A stretch of 64,000 bases of DNA, from contig NW_027331840.1 in NCBI RefSeq assembly GCF_033568475.1, forward strand, positions 620,001 to 684,000, in the 5' to 3' direction. The stretch's first letter is position 1; each line of letters opens with the position of its first letter. The notes beneath the pieces are model-generated. The model saw only the letters and a program-made list of their open reading frames with translations, was not told the DNA's origin and made no database searches. Made by a program: the position numbers and the translations under genes. Below are positions 1 to 10,911 of the stretch, in pieces. This DNA comes from Henckelia pumila. Taxonomy: Eukaryota > Streptophyta > Magnoliopsida > Lamiales > Gesneriaceae.

Positions 1-246
1 TGAGATTCCCACGAAAAGTTATAGGCAATACCGATATTTCCAAAAATAGCAAAAACGCGAATTCGAGGACTCAAACGATCGAATTTGGGCTAAAAGCGTC
101 ACTGTTAATACTTTGTATGAGTTTGACTCAGAGGGTCGTTTCGGGTCAGGATAGACTGGGCTTGGGTCGAAATTTGAAAACGTCAAATTTTTCGATAAGG
201 AATCCCATCCGGATTTATGAACTTGGCGGCTTTGATACCACTTAAA
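1..246 (-). mobile_element. Leader and primer-binding site of a minus-strand LTR retrotransposon (left edge)
   Basis: On the minus strand, positions 240-229 read TGGTATCAAAGC, a typical initiator-methionine tRNA primer-binding site, six bases inside the LTR that begins at 247. The rest of this piece would be the 5' untranslated leader of the same element, whose gag-pol would lie beyond the left edge. A 77-codon minus-strand ORF here has no recognisable domain and I do not treat it as a gene. Confidence 0.7.
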
Positions 247-1750
247 TGTCACGCCCCGAGACCGAGACGTGCCACCGGCGTTGTTTTAAATTCACACAAA
301 TTGTAAAACAACCAGCCTCGTAGTACAGTATATGCAAACCAGTCTTTTCTCATAAATAAAAGCTCCAAAATATTGTCTTTACAACTCGATAATCCAAAAA
401 TAACAAAACAAATGCGGAAGCGACTAAAACTTAAATAACAAAATATTAATGTATTAATCCCAAAATAAAATAACCAAATAAACTCTTAAAATATTCTTCT
501 ATCACCATCCCCAAAACATATCTTGTTCACGCTCTTCTAAATCATCATCTGCATCATCATCTGGGAGGGAAAAGGTAAGGGGTGAGTGTTTTGGGAAACA
601 CTCAGCAAGTGGGGGCCGATCGATCATACCAAAATATATACATATATATTTATTTCAAAAACTCATGAATTAATTTAAATCATAAACATTTCATATCATG
701 TCTCAACATAGCATATCATAAATAACATCATAACATATTTGACATGACATAACATAATCTTTGACAAGACACTGAAATTCCTCTCATTACTCGTGGCTAA
801 CTGATCAGTCCCCTATATGTAATCCCTCTAAGGGGTGAGGTCATAGAACGGTTATTATACCCACCGTATCAGGGCCATAACATAACATGGTTCGGAAATT
901 CCCTTTCCACTCCTAATTCGAGTCATAACAGTGTCAAAACATATTTTCCAGCAAAACATTATCATGAACAATATTAAATAACAAAATTCCAACGATTAAC
1001 ATGAGCGATCGAATTTTGTAAAACATACATATAATTTTAAAGCATAAGCCCACTTACAGAATATACTTGTACGGAATCAAATACTTGACAAGGCTGGACC
1101 GAAACTTCAAAGAGGGATTCTTCGAAAATCCCACTATGCTCACGTGTTGATAGCTTATAGAACAAGCAAGCACTAAATCCTCCAAATTTTCTAGCCCAAA
1201 TTCTCGAAAGTTTGATGGCACAAGATGACAAATTCCTTTGACTTTTATGGTGAAGGATTTAAGAAAACAAAAAGGAAAAACAGGACAAAGTACTTTCCCA
1301 AATGACAGCCTTTAACTTAAATAAATCATCTACTATGGCTCGAGATTTGAGAGTGTGAGGGAAGGGTTTCGGTGTGATAAAAAAAATCAGCAAAAGTTGG
1401 AAGAGAATTATGGCCGAGTGATGCGGCTTCTTGCTCTTAAAAAGGGGAGAAAAATCAGTCTTGATCTCGAGTTTTGAGGAAAGAAAATATGCTTCCATAT
1501 AACTTGATTTGATTGCTGCCAATACAAAGATTTATATCCAAGATTTCCGCCATCACCGTGCACTAATTAGAAGGAAATATTTGCCTTCCATGCTTGGGAG
1601 TTTTATTCCTTACGGATGAAACTTGGGGCCAAAGTCTCGGGTTTCACAGAGACACCACAAAACGTCCAACGCTACGAGGTTGAATCAGGGGAGAATACGT
1701 ATATGTATGATATTGAGACACCACACCATGATGGCCATCGATATTGAAGT
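247..1750 (-). repeat. LTR of a minus-strand Ty3/gypsy-like retrotransposon (5' LTR)
   Basis: The sequence starts with TGTCACGCCCCGAGACC next to a primer-binding site, which fixes the left edge of the LTR. A minus-strand TATA motif (TATAAA at 1536-1531) marks a likely LTR promoter firing leftward into the element. The right edge is not fixed, because I see no second LTR copy in the window to align with it; 1750 is a guess. The short minus-strand ORFs at 1037-1231 and 1259-1522 lie inside the LTR and show no family signature. Confidence 0.6.
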
Positions 1751-3136
1751 TTGATACGTGTTTGATTTAGTGAAAATCTCTAGTTGTATAGAAAGCTCTG
1801 ACATTTTAGTTGTAAGTTTTGTTAGTTCGATGTAACTGAAAAACTGTCCCGTGGTTGCTAAGTTGGTAATGAAGCAAATCAGTCGGGATTCTTTTCCACC
1901 TCTTAATTTGTTGCACTTTTTAAGTCACTTGAATGTTTTGTCTTTTCCCCCGAAAATAAAGTATTTTTGGTTTTAAATAAGTAATTTATATTTGGTGGAA
2001 CAAATTTATGATAGTTGGAAAGATCGATTAATTCTTTTATATACACATTAGCAACAATTAGCAAGTTTTTGATCTGTTAAAAATATAATAAAATATTAGT
2101 AATTCAATACTAGAAATAATTTTTTTAAAGTATTTTGCTTAATTCATAAAAAGTGTTTTCAAAATCGCACCGTCAGGGTCGATCGGGAACTCAACAATTG
2201 GACCGGTCGGAAACATTTCAAAAAACATTTTTAACGGTTAAACCAACCAAAATCGGTCGAAAACCGGTAAAAACGGCCACACGGTCGAATTGGTCGAGAA
2301 CCGGAGAAAAAAACCGGCCACAAGAATCGGTTCAACGGTAATTTCAAAATTTTAATTTTTTCAATATTAATTTTTTTTTTAAAAAAAAATTTAAAACCTT
2401 AATTTAATATTTTATTATATATATACATCATATTTGGAATTTTCATATCATTAAAAATATTATTAGAGTTTTTTTATTAATTAATTATTTTTAAAAAAAA
2501 TTATATATATAATTAATATTTTAAATATATTTATATCATTATTTATTTTTAAAACTATGATAAATATATTTTTATCTATTTATATACATCTTTTATGTTT
2601 TAAAAATTTAAAATATATTATTAATTATATTATATCATATAAACGATTTTTCGATCATAATAAGACTATTTTTTTTCAAGATAAACCGATTCAATTACAA
2701 AACCTAAAGACATTTTTCATAAGAATAGAATGAACCATTAGTGTAAAGGTTAAATATAACAAAAAAAAATTGTCTAAAAGTGTTTGTACATATAGACCGA
2801 ATTTCAATTGACTCTCAAATAATTAATTGTATCATCTTATAACTCACCGATCATTAGTCATTAGTCCTGCAAACTATTATAATATTCCACACGTCGTATT
2901 ACTACCATTTCGAATTCTTAATTTTAGCTTACCACTTTTGATTCTTTTAAAAAATTTACCTAATAGCAAAAATATATGTATAAATAGAATTTATAAATAA
3001 TTAAATATTGTAACAATCATAATTTAGTAATATACTTTTATCAATAACAATTTGACTATGCGTATTGTCAAATTTCATTTTTTTAGTTCCGTATCATCTA
3101 ATTTTGTCATTCCTCCTACAATTTTTTTAGAGGGTG
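1751..3136. other. AT-rich non-coding stretch
   Basis: No gene is visible. From about 2160 to 2340 there is a cluster of short accggtcgg/aaccgg motifs, similar in flavour to the interior of the hAT-like element at 34995-35887. I could not find terminal inverted repeats or a target-site duplication, so it is at most a decayed element. The remainder is poly(A/T) and TA-rich. Confidence 0.5.
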
Positions 3137-3650
3137 CTACCTATGCCTATTAAATAGACTAAAATTGTAAATAACAAATAAGATGTAGTGAAAAAATTTG
3201 AATTGAAAAAAAAAAGATTACAACTGGAAGAAAAAGATACGTATGTAATATTTAGAAAATTATATTTGAGTCTATTATATTTTTCTTTCAGGGTAAATAA
3301 AATTAATGAGGTGTTATTTTTCAGGTAGTGTTTAGCAAAATTTTAAAATTTTGTTAAAAAAATTAAAAATACTTCTTAAAAACTCTAAAAATAAACTACC
3401 TTGAACGTACAATATTATTCAACGCAACCCATAAATCGATATTTCCTCGAAATGATCAAACCTCCGTGGATGAGGATGAAAAATATTATTAAAAAAATGC
3501 ATTTTCGGAAAACCAAAAATAACTACAAAAAGAAAAATAAAATGCTTCTCATCAGAAAAGAAAAATAAGAAAAATGCTCTCCGCGTTGATACTCAGACAA
3601 AAATATTGACTTGTCAATGATTTGCTCTCTTTCTAAAGATTATAATCAGT

Positions 3651-3659
3651 CCACGTGTC
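3651..3659 (+). promoter_or_regulatory. G-box/ABRE-like motif upstream of the short ORF
   Basis: CCACGTGTC is a good match to the plant G-box/ABRE core bound by bZIP and bHLH factors. It lies about 210 bp upstream of the ATG at 3871 and is preserved at the same relative place in copy B. That it drives transcription here is inference. Confidence 0.35.
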
Positions 3660-3870
3660 GATAAGGTTACTTTCTTGTTTGGCTCTTCTTCGAATCTTCA
3701 AACACGCGACTTCATTCAAAAAAGAAAAAAGACGCGCAACTTTCTATAATATTCAAACCATTCAAAGAACTTAGATATCCAATAACCAAATAAAATTAGA
3801 CAAGTAGATATTCCTCCTTTTCAGAAAACTACGCTTTTCTCCGTATTACTTTCTGACCAGCAAAGGAACC

Positions 3871-4056
3871 ATGAAATCCCAGAAATGGTTAAGCATAAAC
3901 ACCATATTCTGGATTCTTTGTAGTTTACTGGTCTCCCAAGTTGCATGCTATGAGGGTGTACTTCGAATTCTGAAAATTTGTACGTCAAAAGAAACAAAGA
4001 TGAACAAAGTCGAGGCGAGAGAATCTCTCTATTTGCAAGACGAAATTGTCCGTTAA
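3871..4056 (+). CDS. Possible small secreted peptide (duplication copy A)
   Basis: This 61-residue ORF begins with a basic N-terminus (MKSQKW) followed by a hydrophobic stretch at about residues 9-25 (IFWILCSLLVSQVA), as in a signal peptide. The ~36-residue remainder is charged (KICTSK, KVEARES). I recognise no known peptide-hormone family. The ATG follows AAAGGAACC, a reasonable plant context, and a G-box lies ~210 bp upstream. Copy B (22331-22516) keeps the frame, but I count five non-synonymous changes against one synonymous change, including loss of the cysteine near the predicted cleavage site. That argues against strong purifying selection. It may be a decayed first exon or a chance ORF. 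Confidence 0.3.
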   Translation: MKSQKWLSINTIFWILCSLLVSQVACYEGVLRILKICTSKETKMNKVEARESLYLQDEIVR

Positions 4057-5191
4057 CAGTGCTCAACGTTGGCGGCAATCGTCTCTAAGATACAACGACT
4101 ATTCAATCGAGATATGGCAGCACAACAAATATCTCGATCTTCGTCGAACTAAAATATGTATCAACTTTTTCTTTTGTGAGAGAGAGGGAAGAATTCACAA
4201 AGAAATCTGATGTAATACGTTATCAGATGTTTGTGTCTCATTTTCTATGTTATAACCACCGTATAATTAAATACAAAATCATTGTTATAAATATCGTTGT
4301 ACACGATATTTATTTTATCTTTAGCAATTTTCAATTTTAATTGTGCAATATCTTTCTCAATAACAAAAAAATCACATCCATTTTGACTATCATTGAAAAA
4401 ATATCATCTTAACTAATATTTTTCTGAAAGATTTTATGAAGTGACTGATTTTTAGAGATTTAAATATATATATCCCTACTAGATGAACACACATTTTTTG
4501 TCATGTATAACATGTTTTGATTCATCAAATTCAAATTTTTTTTTTACTTATGATAAGAAATATTATTTCAATTGCTCAGTTTTATCATCTAATTTCTATT
4601 TAATAGAGTTAGCACATCTTGAGCACCAACATCATACCTTTATTTGATATATGAAGTATCAATCGATTTTTTTTTTATTTCGCATAAATTAGCGAGATTG
4701 TTAAAAATATTGTTTAATAGAAAAAACATCAAATATTTCATTTGATAAATTTACTTTGAAAATTAACATTGTTTTATATCCATTGCAACTGCAATTGTAG
4801 AGAGTGTTTTTAGAATATTGAAAATTATTAAAACATCACTTCGTAATCGGCTAAAATATGATCAAATAATTGTTTAGTACCTTATATGTTTAATACAGTT
4901 GATAAGAAAAATAGTGTTCATTATTTCCAAAACATGAAATTAAGAGAGTTATATTGTAAAAAAACATATAAAGCTAATATATGATATTTTATTATATTAT
5001 TTTTAAATCTAATGAATTGGCACTCTCTGATCGAAAATTCTGGATACGCCCTTGATTGGCGGAAGTAAACAACTATTGTTCTAAAAACTGGAGAAGTAAG
5101 GATCTTTAGTTTCTTCTAAAAACTTGGCGAAGATTGGCCATGGAGCAGTTTCAGCAGCTAGAAGCAGGACCTGCTGGCTCTGTGTCTAAGC

Positions 5192-5560
5192 TAGGGGTGT
5201 AATCGAGTCGAGCCGAGTTGAGTAGCACACTACTTGAGCTCGAGATCGATCTCGAGTGATTAGTAAATTTTGTGCTCGAGCTCGAGCTCGTATATAATTC
5301 GAGTACTCGAGCTCGAAAATTATATATATATATATATGAATAAAAGATATTTTAATAAATAAATAAATATTATATTATATTTATATATATTTATATTATA
5401 TTATATTATATATATTTATGTGTCATCGAGTAGCTCGCGAGCTACTCGAACACAGATATTTAAAGCTCGAGCTACTCGATCTCGGTTAAATCAAGCTCGA
5501 GTCGAGCTTTGACCGAAGCTACTCGCGACTCGCGAGTAGCTTGATTCGTTTGCACCCCTA
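5192..5560. mobile_element. Non-autonomous hAT-like element (copy A)
   Basis: Terminal inverted repeats TAGGGGTGTAA / TGCACCCCTA are flanked by a perfect 8-bp target-site duplication, GTCTAAGC (5184-5191 and 5561-5568). The length (369 bp) and 8-bp duplication fit an hAT-type non-autonomous element. The interior is full of short gagctcgagc/ctcgag palindromes around a TA-rich core and encodes nothing. The element is also in copy B, so it inserted before the segmental duplication. Confidence 0.85.
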
Positions 5561-5640
5561 GTCTAAGCAATAAATGATTTTCATGATACTGTGGTTGTTG
5601 GCTGAAAGAGAAGTTCAAGGAGTCACAAAACGAGTAAGGT

Positions 5641-7836
5641 TGTAATGTTCGAAAATCTACTAACTCGCTCATTATGATTTTAAGATTATTTTTATGATGT
5701 TGTGAGTTTAAATTATTTTTTAGTTATGAATTATGAATATGATTTCATGTCTACATATATTTTATTTTAACAATTTCGAGTAAGTTTACGGTTTCAGGCT
5801 GAGTTTGATTCTGGACTTACGGGACGAGGCTAACCAATGAACGAAGTGATCGACTACATTTCTATGAGATTTTTAAGTATAATATTGATATGCTTATTAT
5901 GTATGATTCGGGAGATAGTATTTTTATCAGACGAGTCGGGATGGGTGACTGACTGCATTTTAGAGAGGACTACACATTACGTATTGCATGATCATTATCC
6001 TATCTATCTACCCGGTTCCCCACCCCATTACTTCCCATGTCCCCTTGTTCCCTTGACTCTCAATTATTCCCTATCCTCTACACAATTCCTTCCCCCTTCT
6101 CTCCATTCTATCATTTTCCCCTTTTTATTTCTTTATTGAACCTTCACGATTCTTCAAGATAGTCACAAGCCAAAGTTCTAAATCGAGTTCTTGGTGTGGT
6201 TAGCTCGTTGCCAAGAATCTGAATCAACTCCGTCTTCATTTCAAGGCAAGTATTTTAAAGGTTTTGAAACCATCATTCAATGTATAATTATTTTGATATG
6301 AAAAGATGTGTTTTGAAGTATTTTGTGCATGAATTTAAGAGTTTGAAGAAGCATGAAGTTATGATTTTTAATTGAGATTGTGAAATGTATATCGTTCTTG
6401 GCGAATTCTTGATAGATGTTTTGTGTAGTGGGAATCTTTTGGAATCTTATGATGTTTTGAAGCTTTTGATGTAAAATAATTTAAGATTTTGGGAAAAAGA
6501 AGTTATTATGAAGTTTGAGGTGTTGAAGTAGTGTTGAAATATTGTTGGTTGAGTTGTTTTGATGCAAAGTTGTTCAAGTTGCAGTATTTCTTTTAATCCA
6601 ACGCTTGGTAAAACTTGATAATTGATGTGTGAATGATTTTTAATGTGTTGAGTGTTGATGTTTCAAGTTTATTTAAGGAATTGAGGTGTTTCTAATGCAA
6701 GAAATTTAAAGGATTAGTTTTGTAATTTTCAAGTTTCTCCATTAAGTCTTGGGCAGAAGTAAACTAGTCACAAGGCGTGCCCACGCCTTGTGCAAAAACC
6801 TCTTCTGATTTTTACTCTTAAATTCTGGTGCGCCCACGCCTTGTGCAAAAACTTCTTTTGATTTCATGAAATTTTATTTTCACAAATGATTTTCTAAATT
6901 TACTTTTAAGGTGTTTTAATTATTTTTAAAACCTTTTTATGTATAGAGTTCAAGTTTTAAAGTCAAGAACAAAAAGAACAATTACGTGGATCGGTTGAAT
7001 CATGTGATGCATTATATGATATGATGTACTCATGAAAACTATGTTCAATATGTAAACATGATTTTAATCATGCATAAAGTTATCACATGAAGTTTATGTT
7101 CATAAAAGAAATTTAAGACGAAAATAACGATGCTTCAATGATGCTTCATAATGAATGATATGTTATGATGATACGATGAAAAGATGATGGAATGATATGA
7201 TGAATGATGTATGATGAAGCATATAGGATTTTGATGTCTTATGTGTCTTTATGGTGGCAAATACGATAATGGTACTTGGGGATGGGCGCCGGAGGGACCT
7301 TTCAAAATTTACGGGACTGGCACTTCGGGATAAGCTCCGGAGAGGCCTTTCCAATTATGAGTTAAGCGATGTAAAGACACGGGACTGGCAATTCATGTAC
7401 TGTTGTAAACAATTTTCATGGATTTATACTTGTTAGAAATGAGGATTTTGAGAATTAAACGGGTTGCATGATTTGCTGTATGTTCTTTTTTTTTTTCAAA
7501 AAAAAAAATCACATGGCACGGACCCTGTGCCTACGTTCGTGTAGGTGTCCATGTACCCTCGCATTTTTTAGTTCTCGGATTTTGTTCACGCACTGACCCC
7601 GGACATGCATCCGTGCATGAGTCTGTTTGTCTTCATTCGAATCAGAAACTTGGAGTTTTTGATAATGTTGGGCACGGACTGTGCACGGAGTCTGTGCATA
7701 TTTCAGAGAGTTGGGTTTTTGTGCATTTTGGTGCACGGACCAGTGCACATATGTGTGAATGGGGTCCATGTATTTTTGTGACCTCCAAAATCTTGGCTAC
7801 AGATTAATGCACGGACCCGGGCACGGAGGATGCATG
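5641..7836 (+). repeat. Truncated long gypsy-type LTR (duplication copy A)
   Basis: The LTR starts with TGTAATGTTCGAAAATC and is related to the LTR that begins at 56075. Both share a block with the motif GGTTAGCTCGTTgCCAAGAAT and the following tttgaaacc region. It carries a perfect 11-bp inverted repeat (6769-6779 / 6782-6792) around CACAAGGCGTG, partly repeated at about 6831-6850, and a set of GCACGGA/TGTGCA repeats at 7510-7830. It is cut at 7836 by a junction to copia sequence. The version in copy B runs on to about 26420. The 100-codon ORF at 5837-6139 lies inside the LTR and has no recognised domain. Confidence 0.7.
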
Positions 7837-9180
7837 CTTAAGGTTTGTGTGCTGGTTCAGAGGTGAAAGAGTGGGTGCTCGGATAGCCAGCTTGTGGCTA
7901 AGGGCTTTGATGACTCTTTATGTAAACAATATTTTGTTTAAATATAATTTACACTTTTGCCAAATTTATGTGGATGATATAATCTTTTGTGCTTCAAATG
8001 ATAAACTTGTTGATGATTTTGTGAAGTGCATGTCCTCTACATTCGAGATGAGCATGGTTGGTGAGTTAAATTACTTTTTGGGATTACAAGTAAAACAAAT
8101 GCATGATGGTATATTCTTGAGTCAAAGCAAGTATGCTAAAAATCTGGTGAAAAAGTTTCTGAATGATAACACTAAACACATGCGCACACCTATGGGGTCT
8201 AATGAAAAGCTATCTAGGGAGGATGTTGCCGAAGGTGCTGACAACACCCTTTACAGAAGCATAATTGGTAGTCTTCTATACTTAAGTGCTACTAGACCTG
8301 ATATCATGTATAGTGTTTGTCTATGTGCTAGATACCAGTCTAACCCAAAAATTACTCACCTAAAGGCTGTGAAACGTATACTGAAATATGTGGCAGGAAC
8401 TGTGAATTTGGGTTTGTGGTACACTAAAGAAACCAATTCGAATTTGGTAGGATTTAGTGATGCTGATTGGGCTGGGGATTTAGATGAGAGAAAGAGCACT
8501 TCGGGAGGATGTTTTTATTTGGGGAATAACTTAGTGTCATGGTACAACAAGAAACAAAATTGTGTCTCATTGTCTACTGTCGAGTCTGAATATGTTGCTG
8601 TAGGAAGCTGTTTCTCTCAACTCCTATGGATGAATTCTAAATGATTATGGTGTTAAGAGTGATACTCCTATTGTGTACTGTGATAATTCTAGTGCCATTG
8701 ATATATCCAAAAATCCAGTACAACACTCTCGAACCAAACACATTGACATTAGACATCATTTCATTCGAGATTTGGTTGAGAAAAGCATGATCTTAATTGA
8801 GTTTGTTGGGACAAATAACCAATTAGCTGATATATTCACAAAAGCTTTGGATTTTGAGAGATTTTCCAGTCTAAGGAAGTCTCTCAGTATGTGTGCATTA
8901 TAGACAGGATCGAGATGTTGTCAGGAGTGTTGCCAACACCATGTGACAACACCTTTTCATGCATGTGCATTTTTAGGATTTTAGGAATTTTTGCATTCAT
9001 GCATTCATTCTGTTTTGTGATGTCTTGGATACTTTGTAACCATTGACTAGTTTTCACTCAGGATTATGTGCAAGATTTTTTACAGCTTATGAATTAATTG
9101 AAGAAAATTTCTGACTAAGTCATGAAGTAGTGGAGGGACGTTCGTGTATTCCATGATCTTGTCCCAAATGAAAAGTGACT
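7837..9180 (+). mobile_element. 3' fragment of a SIRE-like Ty1/copia element
   Basis: Only the end of the pol region remains, joined abruptly to the LTR of duplication copy A at 7836/7837. The 5' LTR, gag, protease and integrase are absent. Sequence after the pol stop (8904 to about 9180) is non-coding and would be the post-pol spacer. No LTR was identified. Its protein resembles the pol of the element at 36239-46339. Confidence 0.75.
7847..8903 (+). pseudogene. Copia reverse transcriptase (C-terminal half) and RNase H remnant
   Basis: The reading frame shows the RT catalytic motif YVDD (in QIYVDDIIF), then [14 protein letters not shown], the ATRPDI region, and the copia RNase H with DADWAG and SLSTVESEYVA. 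A frameshift near 8640 ends the first ORF (stop at 8644). The RNase H tail resumes in another frame at 8673 ([34 protein letters not shown]) and stops at 8903. The first ~35 residues do not match copia RT and are read-through of the junction. The gene is dead: its 5' two-thirds is missing and it is frameshifted. Confidence 0.85.
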
Positions 9181-9319
9181 TTACATAATTCAGAATGCCA
9201 AAAGAATAATTAAGCTTGAATTAAGTCAATCATCAAATTTGATTGACAATCAGAAGCAAATGGAAAAATCTGCCTAGAGGGGTCCATTTGAAGATCGTTC
9301 CTTTAGTGTGCAGGCTACC
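9181..9319. other. Short spacer between copia fragment and split LTR
   Basis: No gene is seen. The segment could be the leader of the split LTR element to the right or the end of the copia fragment. I could not identify a convincing primer-binding site. Confidence 0.4.
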
Positions 9320-9472
9320 TGAAACGACTCTAACTCTATAATAAATAAATATGCGGAATTTTTTTTTTATACTTACTAAATAAAATATGCACATATATGC
9401 CCATACATATATGCACAGAATAAAAAGATAAATAAATAACTTAAATAAAAACTTCATTTCTTTAAATAACAT
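9320..9472 (-). repeat. Left part of an older LTR, split by the Del-type gypsy insertion
   Basis: TGAAACGACTCTAACTC at 9320 looks like a plant gypsy LTR end. The stretch runs into the 5-bp target site AACAT (9468-9472) of the inserted element and resumes after the duplicated AACAT at 16765. The assignment to an LTR rests on the TGAAACGACTC start and on the character of the continuation. Confidence 0.5.
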
Positions 9473-10790
9473 TGTAGTGACCCTTACCCGGATCACCTAC
9501 TAAACAGAGCTTAGGCATGCAATTAACTTAATTAAACAGATATCAGAATTTAAACTGCGGAAACCAAAACAAAATACAATCCCAAGGAAAGGAATCTGTA
9601 ATTATCCAAATATTTTACAACCAGATCGAATAGCTGTATCAATCCAATAATGACATGAATAAAACCTAGACAAAGCTCCAGCTGGCCATCCATTGTCTAG
9701 CCCCTCTTGGACCCACCCGCATCGTCCAAACGCAAACCTGCCCCATGGAATAGGGTGTCCAAACACAGAGTACGAGACGTGAGCATAAAACGCTCAGTAC
9801 GAGAGTATGAGTATACATGCATGCAAAGTGAACTCCCTACAGACTCGAGGTCAAGGATCAGATAACAGAGACAGACCGGGCCCTGGTATGTAGCACGCTG
9901 TGCCGTCGCTTCAGAAGGTGGCTCCCATACCGAGTACATGTGGATACACCGGACCCAAATCGATGGAAGTCCATCCACTAACAGGATAGGGTACAACCCT
10001 ACTAACAGACATCTCGAAGGAGATAACAGCAATATGCAAATGAATGCAGCATAATATCATGACATATAAATCATGCAGTCACGTAATACATGCATACTCA
10101 GTCAGGATATCTCGAACAGTACTTTCGTACCTCGAATACCAGGTAGGCACTACCAGCTCTAAGTCCAAGCCTAAAGTCCGCCTACACAGCGAAATGATAC
10201 TACTATCATTATAGCGCTCTAAAAGCCTTAACTAAGCTAAAGCATACTCCTAAATATTTTTAGGAAGCAAAAGCTATACCTTCGTCCGTCGTTAGCCCTT
10301 TGATGTCGGTGCCTCCAGAACTTGGGCACAACTCCGCTACGACTATCGAACGCCTCGTCGACTCCCGGGTCAAGCCTAGGAAGGCTAGAACAACTCGAAT
10401 ATGACTAGAGAAGAGAGGAAATCCGGAATTGGCAATTGGAAATGAACTCTCGGCCTTCTATTTATAGACAACGATCGGAGCCTCCGATCCTCGATCGGAA
10501 CGTCCGATCCTGCCATCGGAGCTTCCGAAGATCCTTATCTGCCACGTGTCAAAATATCATTTGTTGACTTCGGATAGGGGTGATCGGAACGTCCGATCCT
10601 GATCGGAGCTTCCGATCCAACCACACGTCATGGATGACGTAATATTATCGGTGCCTCCGATCCTCATCGGAGCTTCCGATCCCGATCGGAGCTTCCGATC
10701 GTCCCTTCGGAGCTTCCGATCCGTCTGATCCCCAATTTAGTTAATTAGCATTAATCCTTTAATTACTCAATTAGGGTACGGGCTACTACA
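9473..10790 (-). repeat. 3' LTR of the Del-type gypsy element
   Basis: 1318 bp, starting TGTAGTGACCC and ending CTACTACA. It sits next to the polypurine tract, so it is the 3' LTR of the minus-strand element. A minus-strand ORF at 9697-10032 lies wholly within it and has no domain. It contains the GATCGGA...TCCGATC repeat cluster described separately. Confidence 0.95.
10460..10725. repeat. Array of short palindromes in the 3' LTR
   Basis: At least eight copies of a degenerate inverted repeat of the form ATCGGA-(G/A)C(C/G/T)-TCCGAT occur here, spaced irregularly. Each unit is a 14-17 bp imperfect palindrome. They lie near the U3 start of the LTR on the minus strand. Function is unknown; transcription-factor binding or a hairpin-forming region are possibilities. 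Confidence 0.75.
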
Positions 10791-10803
10791 TTCTCCCCCA
10801 CTT
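10791..10803 (-). promoter_or_regulatory. Polypurine tract of the Del-type element
   Basis: On the minus strand this reads AAGTGGGGGAGAA, directly upstream of the 3' LTR, the standard site for plus-strand DNA priming during reverse transcription. Confidence 0.85.
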
Positions 10804-10911
10804 AAGATATTTCGTCCTCGAAAACAGATCTTAAGTACTGAATGTAAACAACAAGCACACATTCTTTATTTCAATCAATCGTTTACAACTGAATACAACT
10901 CAATAAAGAAA

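Larger units (their letters stand above)
3137..7836. repeat. Segmental duplication, copy A (4.7 kb)
   Basis: This block is repeated at 21595-26311 in the same orientation, with only scattered single-base differences and small indels, mainly in AT and poly(A) runs. It contains a short signal-peptide-like ORF, an hAT-like element and the first part of a long LTR. Its left boundary (CTACC at 3137) is exactly where the copia LTR abuts copy B. Its right boundary falls inside the LTR, after GGATGCATG, where the sequence switches to a copia fragment. Confidence 0.93.

Noticed and set aside
2160..2700. Possible hAT-like element with accggtcgg motifs
   Set aside because: No terminal inverted repeat or 8-bp duplication could be found at either side.
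3821..4078. Minus-strand 85-codon ORF opposite the small ORF
   Set aside because: Antisense overlap, lacking leader or domain, and a weaker candidate than the plus-strand ORF.
5837..6139. 100-codon ORF with a hydrophobic start, repeated at 24311-24613
   Set aside because: Identical in both duplication copies but located within a long LTR. The C-terminal half is a low-complexity pyrimidine-tract translation.
9697..10032. 111-codon minus-strand ORF
   Set aside because: Lies entirely inside the 3' LTR of the Del-type element and has no recognisable motif.
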